From Globisporangium splendens (Eukaryota; Oomycota; Peronosporomycetes; Pythiales; Pythiaceae), in the NCBI GenBank assembly GCA_006386115.1, contig VFIW01000031.1, positions 372,001 to 436,000 of the forward strand: DNA of 64,000 nt, given 5' to 3'. The notes under the pieces were generated by a model, which saw only the letters and a list, made by a program, of their open reading frames with translations, was not told the origin of the DNA and searched no databases. Shown here one piece after another: positions 23,380-33,704 of the stretch (within the stretch, counting starts at the first letter, position 1; each line of letters begins with the position of its first letter). The translations under genes were made by a program, and so were the position numbers.

Positions 23380-24508
23380 ACCTGCTGCTTGCTTGTGCTT
23401 TAGTGCCGAGTGTTGTTCCTTTCTTCCTCGGCTGGTTTCCCTTTGGTTGTACTTGCCGGTTGCGATTCCGCAATGGCGACCGAGTGCGGAATGCGGAGTG
23501 ACGCGTTCGTTTCAAATTCCAGACTGAGCGGTGGCGAAGGAAGGGAAGGGCGAACAGAGCGACTCGGCGAGTTGCAGTTTGTACGAAGTCGGAGCCATGT
23601 TATGTACGCACAATGCATTTGCAGCGTTTCGTGGTTATTTGTCTGTGTCGAGTCCCATAATCCTGTGTATCTTGGGTTCTCGAGCGTGTCGATAGCCAAA
23701 AAGCTATTATGAGCATTTTGGAATGGAGAGATAGAGAACGTGTTTATTGTTGGTGAAATTGGGGTAAGGAGTCTGATATGGGGTAGGAGAGGGGTGGTTG
23801 TGTGATCGTGGCACTCGATCTTGTGTTCTTTCGAGACTTGCAACTTCAGTCCTTGGCCACACGTCAAAAAACCCACCAAGAAGCCGTTGTGCATTGTTTT
23901 TTTCACCAATCATATGCTATTTGTGCTTGATTGCATCCGATCGTATGTCTTGTCGATGTGGTTTTCATCCAATGAAAAGTGGTGATGCGATCGCTTGGAG
24001 AGATGATCTCATCAGTTGTTCCAGTGTTCAAAGAGCAGCCATGTTGGCGAGCAAGTTGCTGAGGTTTTTTGGGAGTTTGCAGTGTGCTCCTCTCCCTTCT
24101 GTGCTGACTATGTGCAAAAAACCTCGCTTGAAGTTGTCACGAGGTGCAAATATGACACCGCCGACGAATGAACCAACTTCACCTCAGAAACACACACACA
24201 CACACAGGTGTCTGATGTCAGTGGTTGGGACGGTCAAACTTCTTCACCGAACCGGTTCGTCATCTAAACTGAACCGTCTTTTCACTCTCAAACAGCATAC
24301 CCTCTTCGAACCGTCATGTGATTGTACAAATCGATATCCTTTGTATGCTATTGTCAATGTGGCGAACACAAAACTCTGTATATCCGATATTTACGTTTTT
24401 TTTATTATTATTATGAGAGCTCTTTGTGGTGCGCATACCCAATCCGCCACCATTATCATCAGCGAGTGAGCGAGCGAGCGACAAGCAGCTCCATTGAGCA
24501 GAGAGCAG
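23380..24508. other. Intergenic, no gene seen
   Basis: This region lies between the divergent acyltransferase (-) and the Myb/SANT gene (+). It carries a CA microsatellite near 24191-24206 and AT-rich patches. The longest open frames have no domain-like character. Promoters for both flanking genes must lie here. Confidence 0.5.
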
Positions 24509-25506
24509 ATGACCGACAACGACGCCGCTACGAACGGTGCGTCTCTGGATATGCACCACGCATTCTATGCGTCTGCATGTCTACATGCGAATATACCGCT
24601 GCGCAGATCTTGTGACCTCATTGCGGCTGTCCTCATTTCGAATCCTAACGACAGGCGGCGCAATGGCGCATGCAAGCGGCAATGGCGCGCAGCGCGCCGT
24701 GCGCGGCCGGTACGCCAAGTTTAACGGCGGCATGGACGTTCTGCTCCTCGAGGCCATGCGCCACAACAACCCGTTCACGGCCAAGCACGGCACGCGGCTG
24801 CAGATGTGGCAAAACATCGCCGAGATCGTCGGCGAAGAGCTCTTCAAGAACCCCGAGGCGTACTCGTGGCACACGTGCCGGTGCGTAATTTTGTGTGCAT
24901 TATAGTGTTCGTTTTTATTATTGAAGATTTGATATATTGGTCTCTCTGTTGTTGCCTATTGTGCGTGTCCGCCACCAATGATTTCTATACATTTAATCCA
25001 GTGACCGCGTGACGGCGCTGATGAAGATGTACGCGGACGGCAAGCACGACAAGCTGTTTAAGCACGGGACTGAGGAGGAAAACAGTCGGAAAGAGGCTAT
25101 TCTGCGCGAACTGAACTTGTCTATTGCGCGGAAAAGTAAAGTGACGATCCGTCCCGCGGCGTCGTTGCTTGACAGCAACGCGGCAATGGCCGCCGCCAGC
25201 ACCACCACACGCTCGCGAGGCGCTCATGCTGCTGCATTGGGCAGCTCGACTGGGGCGCTGCATAAGCGCCGTCGACTAGACGTAGGAGTCGGCAGCGGCA
25301 CGACCGCGAAGCTGGACGCCACCACCGGGGTTATCGGCATCGGCGGCATCGCGCACTTGGACAGCGAGACGTTCCGCGCGCGCGTGCTGACGCTGATTGA
25401 GAGCAAAGTGCAGTTCGACATGGAGCAACGCATGAAGGAGACCGAGTTGCGGGAACAGGAGTTTGAGTTGCAAAAGCGCTTTCTCGAGTATTTACAGTCC
25501 AAGTGA
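24509..25506 (+). CDS. Myb/SANT-like (trihelix-type) DNA-binding protein
   Basis: Three exons (24509-24536, 24655-24880, 25002-25506), with introns of 118 and 121 nt that both have GTGCGT donors, give 252 residues. The N-terminal domain (about residues 28-115) has the pattern D-x-LLLEAMRHNNPF, G-T-R-x-QMWQNIAEIV, then C-R-D-R-V-T-ALMKMY and a GTEEE motif. This is the Myb/SANT-like trihelix family common in oomycetes, which binds DNA and is often derived from or related to transposon proteins. A low-complexity middle contains a basic HKRRRLD stretch that could be a nuclear localisation signal. The C-terminal helix (about 210-252), rich in Glu, Arg and Gln, should form a coiled coil for oligomerisation. 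The first exon is only 28 nt; it was chosen because its ATG and splice site join in frame with the domain. Targets are unknown. Confidence 0.75.
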
Positions 25507-25727
25507 GTGGTGAAAAATCGAGGCAAAATGGTCGGCGTACCGTGCACAAATCGAATGGAACCCATTAGTTTTCAGCATTTAGCCATAGTCACGCGCGCAT
25601 GACAAGCGCAGCACCAACACAAGACGAAAGTAGCGAGCGAGGCGGGTGCAACCGCGCCTCGAAATTGTTTTATAAAGTTAATGATTGTTTTTGTCAATGA
25701 AAATGGAAAATAACTTGAAAAAAAGTC

Positions 25728-26217
25728 TTACTGATTGCCATCGTCATCACCCCCGTCTTCATCTGCTTCTGCTTGGTCGTGTCCCAAGTCCAATGCCGAG
25801 GCTTCGGTCTTGATACCCTGCAGCAGCAGCGCAATGTTCTGCCGCAACTCGATCAGTCCCTCTTTCTCCTCCTGTTCGTCCCAATCTCCACCAGTCTTCT
25901 GCTCATCATCCTCGTCACCATCCTTGTCGTCGTCCTCATATGAATCGTCATCTTCGTCATCCTGTTGCTTGGCGCTGCGTCGTCGACTATGACGACCACC
26001 ACGATAGGTTGTTCGCTTGGGGGACGCGGCCAGCGGCTCGTCCATTTCCGGGATCTCCTCGCTGATCTCGTCGTCGTCGTCGTTACCGTCGACGGTGCGG
26101 AAGCGGCCTTTTATGTTCTCCTCGAACGTTTTTACGCTGCGCGAGGTCGTGGAGCGCACACGAGAGCTCCAGCTCGGTATCTTCGTCGATGCTGTCGTAC
26201 CCGTCGTCGCCGTCCAT
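25728..26217 (-). CDS. Acidic protein of unknown function, one-base frame break
   Basis: I do not recognise this gene. From the ATG at 26217 the frame reads an acidic start (MDGDDGYDSIDEDTELEL) for about 28 codons. It then leaves frame at a run of five T at 26129-26133 (AAAAA on the coding strand). If that run were one base shorter, the sequence would continue into the long downstream frame that ends at 25728. The product would be about 160 residues, made of acidic blocks (long Asp/Glu runs) around a basic RGGRHSRRRSAK patch, with a C-terminal Leu/Ile-rich amphipathic helix (LIELRQNIALLLQGI). This composition suits a nuclear, histone- or RNA-associated protein, but that is only a suggestion. 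The break may be a homopolymer sequencing error or a real frameshift. Confidence 0.5.
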
Positions 26218-26676
26218 GATTCAAATCTCTATGTCCCAGAGACTTTTCTCCTATTGCGATGGCTGCCTAAATCTAATGGAGAATGTCTCAATGCCTTCCT
26301 TTTCACACGGTCCGTTGAGCCAAAGCGAGGAGTTAGTTTCGCTGAGCCTTCTCCAGGAATAGCCCCGTCCCAATTTGCAATCGGATGTGAGGCTGTCGCC
26401 ACTTGGCTCTCCTAGACAAATACAACGTGTGGCTACGATCCATTGCACTTACCATACAAACAACACCAATGACAAAATGAATCAATGCATACATGCTCAC
26501 CTTTAAACCCTGGACTTATGACTTGCTTGTTTCATCTTGGTTACTTACGCTGTGCTACGATTCACTACAGAAGAGAGAGAGAGAGAAGAGCAAATGTACC
26601 CATTTTTGAAATGGGTTCACTACGGAGGAGGAAGAGAGACTCACGTTTGACACGACGGTCTTAGCACTCCTTACAG
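26218..26676. other. Intergenic, no gene seen
   Basis: This is the spacer between two minus-strand genes. It holds a GA-rich tract near 26571-26590 and otherwise unremarkable sequence that should contain the 5' flank of the acidic protein gene. Confidence 0.45.
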
Positions 26677-27876
26677 CTAAACCGTTTGCACGTGTCTGCT
26701 TTCTTGGTCCGATTCCGACAGCTCCTGCTCCTCCTGCTCGTCGCCGCTGTCGTACTGGTCTTCGCTGTGGCGTCGTTTCGGTTTGGTCGCGTGCATGATG
26801 CACACAATCATCATGAGGATCGCGCCGACACCCAGGAAGAGCCCAAAGATAACGGCGAGCGGACTGACTCCACCACCCAGGTCCAGCAAACTGAGCTGCT
26901 CCTGCGTGACTACATTTGACGCAGGTGTCGAGAAATTGCATGCCACACCGCTTGTTGCCTCCGTGCTGAGTGCCGACACGCTGGTGGTCGCTGCGGCATC
27001 GCCAGGATGCACGACGTAGGAGTCGAGCGCGATCTGTAATGCCTTGACTTTCTGGGGTAGGTGCACGGTGCTGGACGAGTCCTTGGCGTCCACAGAGTTG
27101 GGGCTAGCGCTGCTGTTAGAGGTGACACACAGGTTCTGACTGCATGCTACCGCTTCAGCCGCATCGCAATGCGAGCATGGTTCGCCGAACTCATACCACG
27201 CGACACCCGGCGTGTTCCCCACAGGCGCGTACTTGCACGCAGCGAGGCGTCCTTCACCACAAATATTGTACGCACATCCGACGCGATTCGTACTCGACCA
27301 CACAAGCTGGGAATAATGATTGTACACGCCAACACCGACTTTTGAGTGGCTCCCGGTCGCTCCTTTTCCTGGGATCGGCAGCGTCGGGATCACACCGTAG
27401 AGCTCGTCGAAGCCCCAACTCTGCATCGCGCGGTCCATGAGCGTCACATCGAGCGGCAAGTCGGGCGTCGACTCAATGTACACGTGGAGTCCTGGGCTCT
27501 CGCTTGGTGTCTTCTCACAACTCGCGATCGCGGCGCGCGCTTCCTCGGCCAACGTGAACTCCCACTGGATGCGGCGCATATTCGCTGCCTCCCACAGGAG
27601 CCCCTCGGAGCGGAACCAGTTGTGTCGATCGAGCCACAGCACCTGGTCCATCGGCGTATCGTACACTCTGGCGGCTTCTGCTCTCGCGACGTCGCTCTCT
27701 CCACTCGCATGCGCAGTGGAGTGCACTCCGTCGACCTGCGCGTCGCTCGCGTTCGTCGCGTTAGCAGCAGCACATGGCCACGAAGAGCTTCGGAACGGAG
27801 CGACGACAATGCAGATGCAGACAAGCCACGCGATGCGCCGCGCAAACGCATTCAGCCGCACCGTCATGGACCACAT
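26677..27876 (-). CDS. Second membrane-anchored CAP/SCP protein
   Basis: With the ATG at 27876 the product has 399 residues (396 from the ATG at 27867). The upstream frame is open to 28032, but only this start gives a sensible signal sequence (RRIAWLVCICIVVAPF). The CAP domain lies at about residues 75-240, with LDRHNWFRSEG, VGVYNHYSQLVWSSTNRVG, NICGEGRLAACKYAP and cysteines for disulphides. After a Ser/Thr/Asp-rich spacer comes one transmembrane segment (LAVIFGLFLGVGAILMMIVC) and a charged cytoplasmic tail with a basic KPKRR patch and a long acidic Glu/Asp/Gln-rich end. The layout matches the gene at 14046-15245 but the sequences are well diverged, so this is an old duplication. A CT repeat (GA on the plus strand) lies directly before the start codon. 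Confidence 0.85.
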   Translation of the reverse strand: MWSMTVRLNAFARRIAWLVCICIVVAPFRSSSWPCAAANATNASDAQVDGVHSTAHASGESDVARAEAARVYDTPMDQVLWLDRHNWFRSEGLLWEAANMRRIQWEFTLAEEARAAIASCEKTPSESPGLHVYIESTPDLPLDVTLMDRAMQSWGFDELYGVIPTLPIPGKGATGSHSKVGVGVYNHYSQLVWSSTNRVGCAYNICGEGRLAACKYAPVGNTPGVAWYEFGEPCSHCDAAEAVACSQNLCVTSNSSASPNSVDAKDSSSTVHLPQKVKALQIALDSYVVHPGDAAATTSVSALSTEATSGVACNFSTPASNVVTQEQLSLLDLGGGVSPLAVIFGLFLGVGAILMMIVCIMHATKPKRRHSEDQYDSGDEQEEQELSESDQESRHVQTV

Positions 27877-29033
27877 GGAGAGAGAGAGAGAGAAGAGCAC
27901 TTTAAACAGAAGTGTGGTACGTGGACGTTCCCAATGCGCTTGTTGGCGCCACCAGGTGACTCGCGTGGGGAAGTAGGAGGAAGACAATGCGCAACAGAAA
28001 GGAAAGAACGCCATACACGCATGCACACACAAGCACTAGAGAAACCAATGGGGGTGCATTCGTTGTTCAATGCATTTTCCTTCTACTTTCTTGGCGAAAA
28101 AACGCGCAATTTGCTCTGTTTCTATATATACGTTTTTATAGAAGGAATGAGAGTGGGGCGGACGAACGCTTCTTTACATGTGCATACAAAAAGCAAGAGA
28201 AACGCGGGGAAAGCCAGGAATGAGTTGGCTTCGAAGCGGTTGCTTGGATCTTGAAGCGACGCGAAACGATCGCGAGTGAGGGGTGGATGCGGGTCATTTA
28301 TAGTGACAAACAGGTATCACTTATCACATTGAAATAGCAGTAATAATGCATAGAGTTGAATAAATGGAAACATTGAATATTGCAGTCGAATTTGTTTATA
28401 CGAGTATTACGACAGGAGGTTTTGCCAATGAAACGAGAGCCAGGAAAAAAAAAAAGGTGCAGCCATCGATGGCTTTCAGTTCACAACCTACTGGCGCCAA
28501 ATGCAGAGGAAGAAGAAAAGGAAACCAGAGCGGAGAACGCGCTTCGTGGCTCCACAGTGGCGTCCGAATTGCTGTTAAACGAGCGCCAGTCGCCTCTGCG
28601 TGACCAACAAAGCGCCAGCGTGTTGTGCTACTGGTCGGCGCCATGAAGCAGGCGATTGCAACGCACAACTGACCACACTTGCCTACCTTTACGACTGCAC
28701 ACATGGAATGCAGTCGCGGACGAAGGAATTGCGCGCGTCGATGCTGCTAAGCTTTTCAAGAGGTGTGCATGTATCCCAGCTTATTAGGCGCCATGTGCAT
28801 TCCAGCACATTATGCGCCACATTCTACAGAGGCGTTGCTACGTACTTGGATCGTTCACATATGAGGCAGGCGACCGATTGCAACTCTAAGGTTTGCTTGA
28901 CCAAGACGCGATGGAGCAATCGAAAGCCCATAACCGTGGAAAACCATTTGGAAAAGATGTACAAACTTCAGCGTCTATTCGTTTCGGAACCGCTTTGTTT
29001 TCTTTGCTGTTGCTATTGATTCCATAAGAAGAC
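27877..29033. other. Intergenic, no gene seen
   Basis: About 1.1 kb upstream of the second CAP gene and downstream of MYG1. It contains AT-rich sequence at 28090-28450 and a short A run near 28445. No open frame shows domain character. Confidence 0.5.
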
Positions 29034-30128
29034 TTAACTGAACTCGGCCGTCGGCGCGGCTGGGAGCGACTGGATCGCCATCTGCAGCGCGCCTTCGAAC
29101 GTGCGGTTGCCGCCGATGAAGCCGCCTGCGTGCACGAACGTGCAGCCGGGGATGCCCGAGACAGTCGAGAGCTCCTCGTCGCGCAGTCCGCGCCACTCGG
29201 TTTTGATTCCCTGTCGGAGCGCAAAGGAGCCGCCCTCGACGTTGATGCCCTGCACGCGCACCATGTTGCCCGTGCTGTCGTTGTAGAGCACGAACTTGAC
29301 CTGGTCCTTGATCAACAACTTCTCCTCAATGTCGTGCAAGTGCGACTTCCACGGACAGTACTGCGGGAAGTAGACGATCTCGCCCGACGCGTGGGTCTGG
29401 AACCGTGCGTTGATCGCGTCTTCGACGATCGAGCGCGCCGGCAGCCACGAGTTGACGAGCGTCAGGATGCTCTCTGTGAACTCTGTGACCGTCAGGTACA
29501 TGGCCTGCTGGAACTGCTTGTTCACGAACGCCTCGGACTGGTCGTCGTTCCATCCCGGGTTCAGGTACCCGACGCGGTTACTCAGCGTCGTCGTGATCTG
29601 GTAGTTCAACGGTCCACCCGTGCTGCTCACGTCCACGCCGTTGTCGATGCCATCAATGTGCTCGATAAAGTTCTTGTACACCTTCTTGTGCAGCAAATCG
29701 AGCGTCTCGTCGTCCAACTTGGTGTTGCCCGCGAGCACCTGGATGATCTCGCGGCCAAAGTGCTTGTACACGAGCCCGGCGCTCGAGAGCTTGGTGTTCT
29801 TCTCCTCGTTGAACACGCCGTCGAAGGTCTTCTGGTGGTGGTCGTAGCGCAGCGCGTCGTGGTCGTAGACGCCGCCGACGTCGACGACGGCCTCACACTG
29901 GCTCAGCTTGCTCTCGTCGCGCGTGCGCAGGATGTCGTGCGCCGCGAACTTTGGCAGCAGCTTGAGCATCGACACGGCGAGCGCTTCGTCGCAGTGGAAC
30001 GTGCCGTTGTGCGTGCCGATGTACTTGGCGCCCTCGGCCGCGATGCTCGACGTCACCTTCGCGTTGCGGAACGCCGAGAAGCACGTGGACGTCGCCACAA
30101 AGTTCGCTGCTGCCGTCGGAAGCGCCAT
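29034..30128 (-). CDS. MYG1-family DHH-type 3'-5' RNA exonuclease
   Basis: A complete, intronless frame of 364 residues. The MYG1 signature GTHNGTFHCDEA is at residues 38-49 and provides metal ligands; VVDVGGVYD at 81-89 and the DHH triad in RYDHHQ at 94-99 follow, as expected for this DHH-superfamily phosphoesterase. The middle block HIDGIDNGVD is also typical of MYG1. The N-terminal 30 residues are rich in Ala, Ser and Thr with Arg and Lys and no acids, consistent with a mitochondrial presequence (inference). In yeast and mammals MYG1 is a nucleus- and mitochondrion-located 3'-5' RNA exonuclease that coordinates ribosome biogenesis with mitochondrial translation. It shares a 287 bp divergent promoter region with the RNA methyltransferase gene at 30416, which is functionally suggestive but may be chance. 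A 336-residue open frame on the opposite strand is only its antisense shadow. Confidence 0.95.
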   Translation of the reverse strand: MALPTAAANFVATSTCFSAFRNAKVTSSIAAEGAKYIGTHNGTFHCDEALAVSMLKLLPKFAAHDILRTRDESKLSQCEAVVDVGGVYDHDALRYDHHQKTFDGVFNEEKNTKLSSAGLVYKHFGREIIQVLAGNTKLDDETLDLLHKKVYKNFIEHIDGIDNGVDVSSTGGPLNYQITTTLSNRVGYLNPGWNDDQSEAFVNKQFQQAMYLTVTEFTESILTLVNSWLPARSIVEDAINARFQTHASGEIVYFPQYCPWKSHLHDIEEKLLIKDQVKFVLYNDSTGNMVRVQGINVEGGSFALRQGIKTEWRGLRDEELSTVSGIPGCTFVHAGGFIGGNRTFEGALQMAIQSLPAAPTAEFS

Positions 30129-30415
30129 GATTCAGTATGAGCTCGCTTGCCTCTTGAGGATCTGATAGAGGAATAGCGCGCCACCACCAAAAAGTGCTCA
30201 TATGGATCGTTCCACATAGAGTCGCACAATGTTGTGGTGTTTGTAGATCGTCCCACAGAGGGTGCTACAGCAACATCTGTGGAGCGTTCCGTACAATTTT
30301 GAATTGTGTTCCAGATAGAGATGTGGGACATTTAGTGGATCTTGGTGTGTGTGACTTGTGACTTGACTGCCTTTTTCACCATTTTTTTGATTGGTGAAAA
30401 GCTCTTTTGACAAGC
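30129..30415. promoter_or_regulatory. Bidirectional promoter region between MYG1 and NSUN6-like genes
   Basis: The only space between two divergent start codons is 287 bp. It contains a repeated element: GATCGTTCCACA at 30205-30216, GATCGTCCCACA at 30246-30257 and a weaker GAGCGTTCCGTA at 30282. A short inverted repeat, CACAA-TG-TTGTG, sits at 30225-30236. Function is inferred only from position and repetition. Confidence 0.4.
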
Positions 30416-31973
30416 ATGAGCAGCAACAGCAATGACGCAGCGGCGAATGTGCACCTGGACGACTTTGCGGTGTCCTTCCCAGCGCAGGTAGAGGACGAGT
30501 TCGCGGCTGCGTATGGCGCTGCGCACTGGGAGAAGATCAAGCACGCTCTGGCCACTCCGTACGTTGCCTCTGTACTTTGATGCGCTGGTAATACGAGCTG
30601 TTGTTGCTGACAAGATGGTGCTACTATGTTTCCTTTGCATTTACAGCACTGGGTACACGGCAGTGCGCGTGAACACGATGCGGTGGACGCGCGAAGAGGC
30701 ACTGGTGGGTTTGCGTGCAGCGCTTGCAGAGTTTAACGAACGACTGGTGCAGGAGACCCAGCGTAGTGCAGTGGAGCCGTGTGTGCACCCTCTGTTGAGC
30801 GATGTCATCGTGATCCCGTCGGCGCCACGTATGCAGCCACAGGTGGAATACAATACCGACATGAAGTCCATCATTGTTGATCGTCTCTGCGGCGAAGCTG
30901 TGCTTCGTGGCAGCGACATCTACGCGCGCGGGATCATGAGCGCAAGCAGCGGGATCAACGCCGAGGATCGCGTGAATGTGTTTGTGGACTTGGACCATTC
31001 AAATACGCGCGGCAGCCATGCGGATGAGCACGCGGGACGGAAACTACTGATCGCACACGGAACGACCAAGATGGCGAGAACCGAGATGTTCCGCGCACAA
31101 CGCGGTCTCGCGGTCACATCGCTCGTTCGCGTCTGTAGCGATGCGCCATCGATGAATGGCGTCCTCAACGGCAAAGTGTACATCCAGAACCTCCCGTCCA
31201 CAGTCGTAGCGCACGTGCTGAACCCACAAGAAGGAGAATGCATCATCGACATGTGCTCAGCACCAGGCGGCAAATCGTCTCATGTCGCGACGCTGATGAA
31301 GAACAAGGGCATCCTCGTTGCCTGCGACCGATCGAAGCGCAAGGCGCTTGAATTGCAAAAGCTGTTTGCTGAACTGGAATACGACAGCGTTGTCCCGCTG
31401 AAGATGGACTCGACTCACTCGGTGTTACCGCAAACGGACGGTCCGATCCTGAGTGTGCGTGAGGTGATCGAGCGTGCACGCCAGACGACCCCCGCAAAAG
31501 CCCATTTGCTCCAGATCGATGGCTTTTATCCAGAGACATTTGATAAAGTACTGCTGGATCCACCATGCTCGGCGTTGGGGCTTCGCCCACGGCTTCTCCA
31601 CGCTGGGGATGCCGATAACCTCGCCGAATACGCGAGTATGCAGCGCAACTTTCTCTGGGCAGCAGTGTACTTGTTGAAACCCGGCGGTACGCTTGTGTAC
31701 TCGACGTGCACGATCAACCCAAAGGAGAACGAGCAAATGGTGCGCCATGCGCTCGACAACTATCCACTAATGTTGGAACCCCAGTCAGTCCACATCGGCG
31801 ACACCGGGCTTCTGAACCAAGGACTGAGCGCTGAAGAAGCCGCGCTGGTGCAACGCTTTGATCCGTCGAACTCGGATCTGGACACCATGGGCTTCTTCTG
31901 CGCCAAGTTCACGAAGACCAAGTCCATTCGAGAACCAGCATCAGCATCAGCAGTGGAAGAGGCTCGCTCCTAA
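30416..31973 (+). CDS. NSUN6-like RNA (cytosine-5) methyltransferase
   Basis: Two exons, 30416-30558 and 30647-31973, joined by an 88-nt intron (GTACGT donor, TTACAG acceptor), encode 489 residues. A PUA-like domain lies at about residues 120-220, with GSDIYARGIM. The Rossmann-like Nop2/Sun domain follows: SAM motif DMCSAPGGKSSHVATL, then ACDRSK, then motif IV LDPPCSALGLRP with a cysteine at residue 355 and motif VI STCTINPKENE with a cysteine at residue 402, the two cysteines used for catalysis and product release. The PUA insertion plus motif spelling fit NSUN6, which methylates C72 of tRNA-Thr and tRNA-Cys and some mRNA 3' UTR sites. Length is close to human NSUN6 (about 470). The C-terminal tail ends in a low-complexity Ala/Ser/Glu stretch. 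Promoter shared with MYG1. Confidence 0.93.
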
Positions 31974-33167
31974 GCACAAATTTCCAGCATTAGATCATGC
32001 ACGGCTCATGCTTGTTTGTTATACATAGCTTTAGAAAACTACATACGAGTGAGAAAAGTGTGCAACTTCATCCTGAACTTCTCAAATAGACATAAATGCG
32101 GCAACAACTCCTCTTTACTGATATGTCAGCACACTCGCAAAGCTGTCATTCAACTTATCCATTGCTTTACTCCTTGAGCACCTCCACACCCAAGTCCTAT
32201 AGCTCTTCGTAGTGTGCTGCTGTCGATTCACTGCATATGAAGCTGTTGCGTCTCGTTCATGGCTGCAAGTCTTGACACGTGGCAAACTGCAAACGACCAC
32301 CAAGGACGAGTGATTAGCCCCACTACCGAGAGATTCGCGCCGTGGAGAGTAGCAGAAGCCGAAATGATTTGCAGAGACCACACGCGTGCGTACGTCAGTG
32401 AGCACCCCCATGACTGGCAAGATGGCTTGCTGATCCAATCTTTGCGCGATCCGTTCGCAATCGTTCTCGGAAAAGTGCCCATTTTGGTTTTACAAGGTTT
32501 TGTTTTAAAAATGACAACCTTGTTGCTTTAATACAAATATGAGGTTTTATTGATGTGATAAAATAACCATATACGTGGAAACTTGGTTTGTGTGAGTCAA
32601 TCGCACGAAATACGCGAACCTTGGTGCATCAATACGGTATTTGCCATCGAAACACACATGTGCACTGGCTCGCTTTCGCGTGGTTGCTGCACATCGGCAC
32701 GCCTTAAACACGGCAATGTTCGCAGTGTGCATGAAGCCAAAATCGGTGTCTGCAGAAATACCCCAAAAGAAAAAACGCTTTGATCCCTCAGTTTTTTTCT
32801 CTCCTGTAAAACCGCAAAGCATCGGGATTTTAATCTCTATGCTATTTTTAGAAAACCTCATTTTGTCATGACACCACCCTGACGATTGTCGGGACAAAGC
32901 GACGACACGAGATGCGACACGGACGAATGATGATTCCCGCGTCCGTGATCCGATTGCGCACCACTGATAGGCGCAAAAGAAAAGCATCCATCCCTGTGAA
33001 AGCGTTCCAAGCAGATTTGCCCACGCGGTTGGTTGCACTTGCAGCCGTTGAAGGCGCCGTGAGAAAGGGGCGAAGGCAGTCAAGAGTTTCCCATTTTCCC
33101 ACTTTGCAATTTGCTTCCTGTCCCCGAAGACATACTCAATTCCTCCAAGTCACCCACCTCGAGCACC
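31974..33167. other. Intergenic, no gene seen
   Basis: About 1.2 kb. An open frame at 32259-32531 (+) shows no recognisable features. The sequence is AT-rich between 32480 and 32880. The last 80 bases carry a promoter-like element (next entry). Confidence 0.5.
33089..33110 (+). promoter_or_regulatory. Oomycete initiator-like element of the decarboxylase gene
   Basis: TCCCATTTTCCCACTTTG followed by CAAT lies 58-79 bases before the start codon and resembles the oomycete core promoter (an Inr of YCATTYY-N-CAWTTT type), with one extra C. The match is imperfect. Confidence 0.3.
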
Positions 33168-33704
33168 ATGGCCCCAACCGTTCCAGGCTACCACTCCAAC
33201 ACGCCGCTGCACCCTTCGTTCGACGAAGACATTCGCGACTTGCACCTGCTCTATGACTACGATGCCGAAGCCCCAGACGGCACGCCTGAGAAGTGGCGCT
33301 ACGAGATGTGGTTCTTCTCGCACGACCGCATCGTGTACGCGATCCACGGTGGCCCGATGGCTGGCCGCCTCAACTACCAGACGGTCTCGTTCCAGTGCAT
33401 TCGCCCAGGTGAGCTCTGGCAATGCAACTGGTTGGAGGAGACCGGCACGATCGTGAGTCTCGTGTACGACATCAAGCTGCAGAAGATCACGACGATGATC
33501 GGCTTCTCGAAGGGCCACTGGGAGCACCCAGAGGAAGCCCACGGCGACAAGCGCGACCCAGTGGCGTTTGATCGGTGGCGCAAGCTGGCGTTGCTCGGAA
33601 AGCAAACGGACCGTCTTATCTTGTGCGAGCAGGCGAGCATCCTCGAGACGTTCCGTGGCAAGGGCGACCTCGTGCCGATTGCCCCGGACGCCGAAACTTT
33701 GTAA
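33168..33704 (+). CDS. Phenolic acid decarboxylase family protein
   Basis: An intronless frame of 178 residues, the usual length for this small beta-barrel enzyme. Family blocks run through the whole protein: LLYDYD near the start, EKWRYEMWFFS, VYAIHGGPMAGRLNYQT, QCIRPGELWQCNWLEETGT, IVSLVYDIK, GFSKGHWEHPEEAHGDKRDP and a Gln/Ala/Ser-containing end. The enzyme decarboxylates hydroxycinnamates (ferulic, p-coumaric, caffeic acid) to 4-vinylphenols without cofactor. The block spelling, especially IHGGPMAGR-NYQT and SKGHWE-EEAHGDKR, is the form I know from filamentous fungi rather than from Gram-positive bacteria. It would let a plant-associated oomycete detoxify plant phenolics; that use is inference. 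The start is preceded by an initiator-like element. The 3' end is duplicated downstream. Confidence 0.88.
   Translation: MAPTVPGYHSNTPLHPSFDEDIRDLHLLYDYDAEAPDGTPEKWRYEMWFFSHDRIVYAIHGGPMAGRLNYQTVSFQCIRPGELWQCNWLEETGTIVSLVYDIKLQKITTMIGFSKGHWEHPEEAHGDKRDPVAFDRWRKLALLGKQTDRLILCEQASILETFRGKGDLVPIAPDAETL

Noticed and set aside
22279..23403. 374-codon plus-strand open frame
   Set aside because: Antisense shadow of the carnitine acyltransferase gene, which has all catalytic motifs.
29130..30140. 336-codon open frame on the plus strand
   Set aside because: It is the antisense of MYG1, arising from biased codon use; it is rich in Arg, Val and Leu with no domain.
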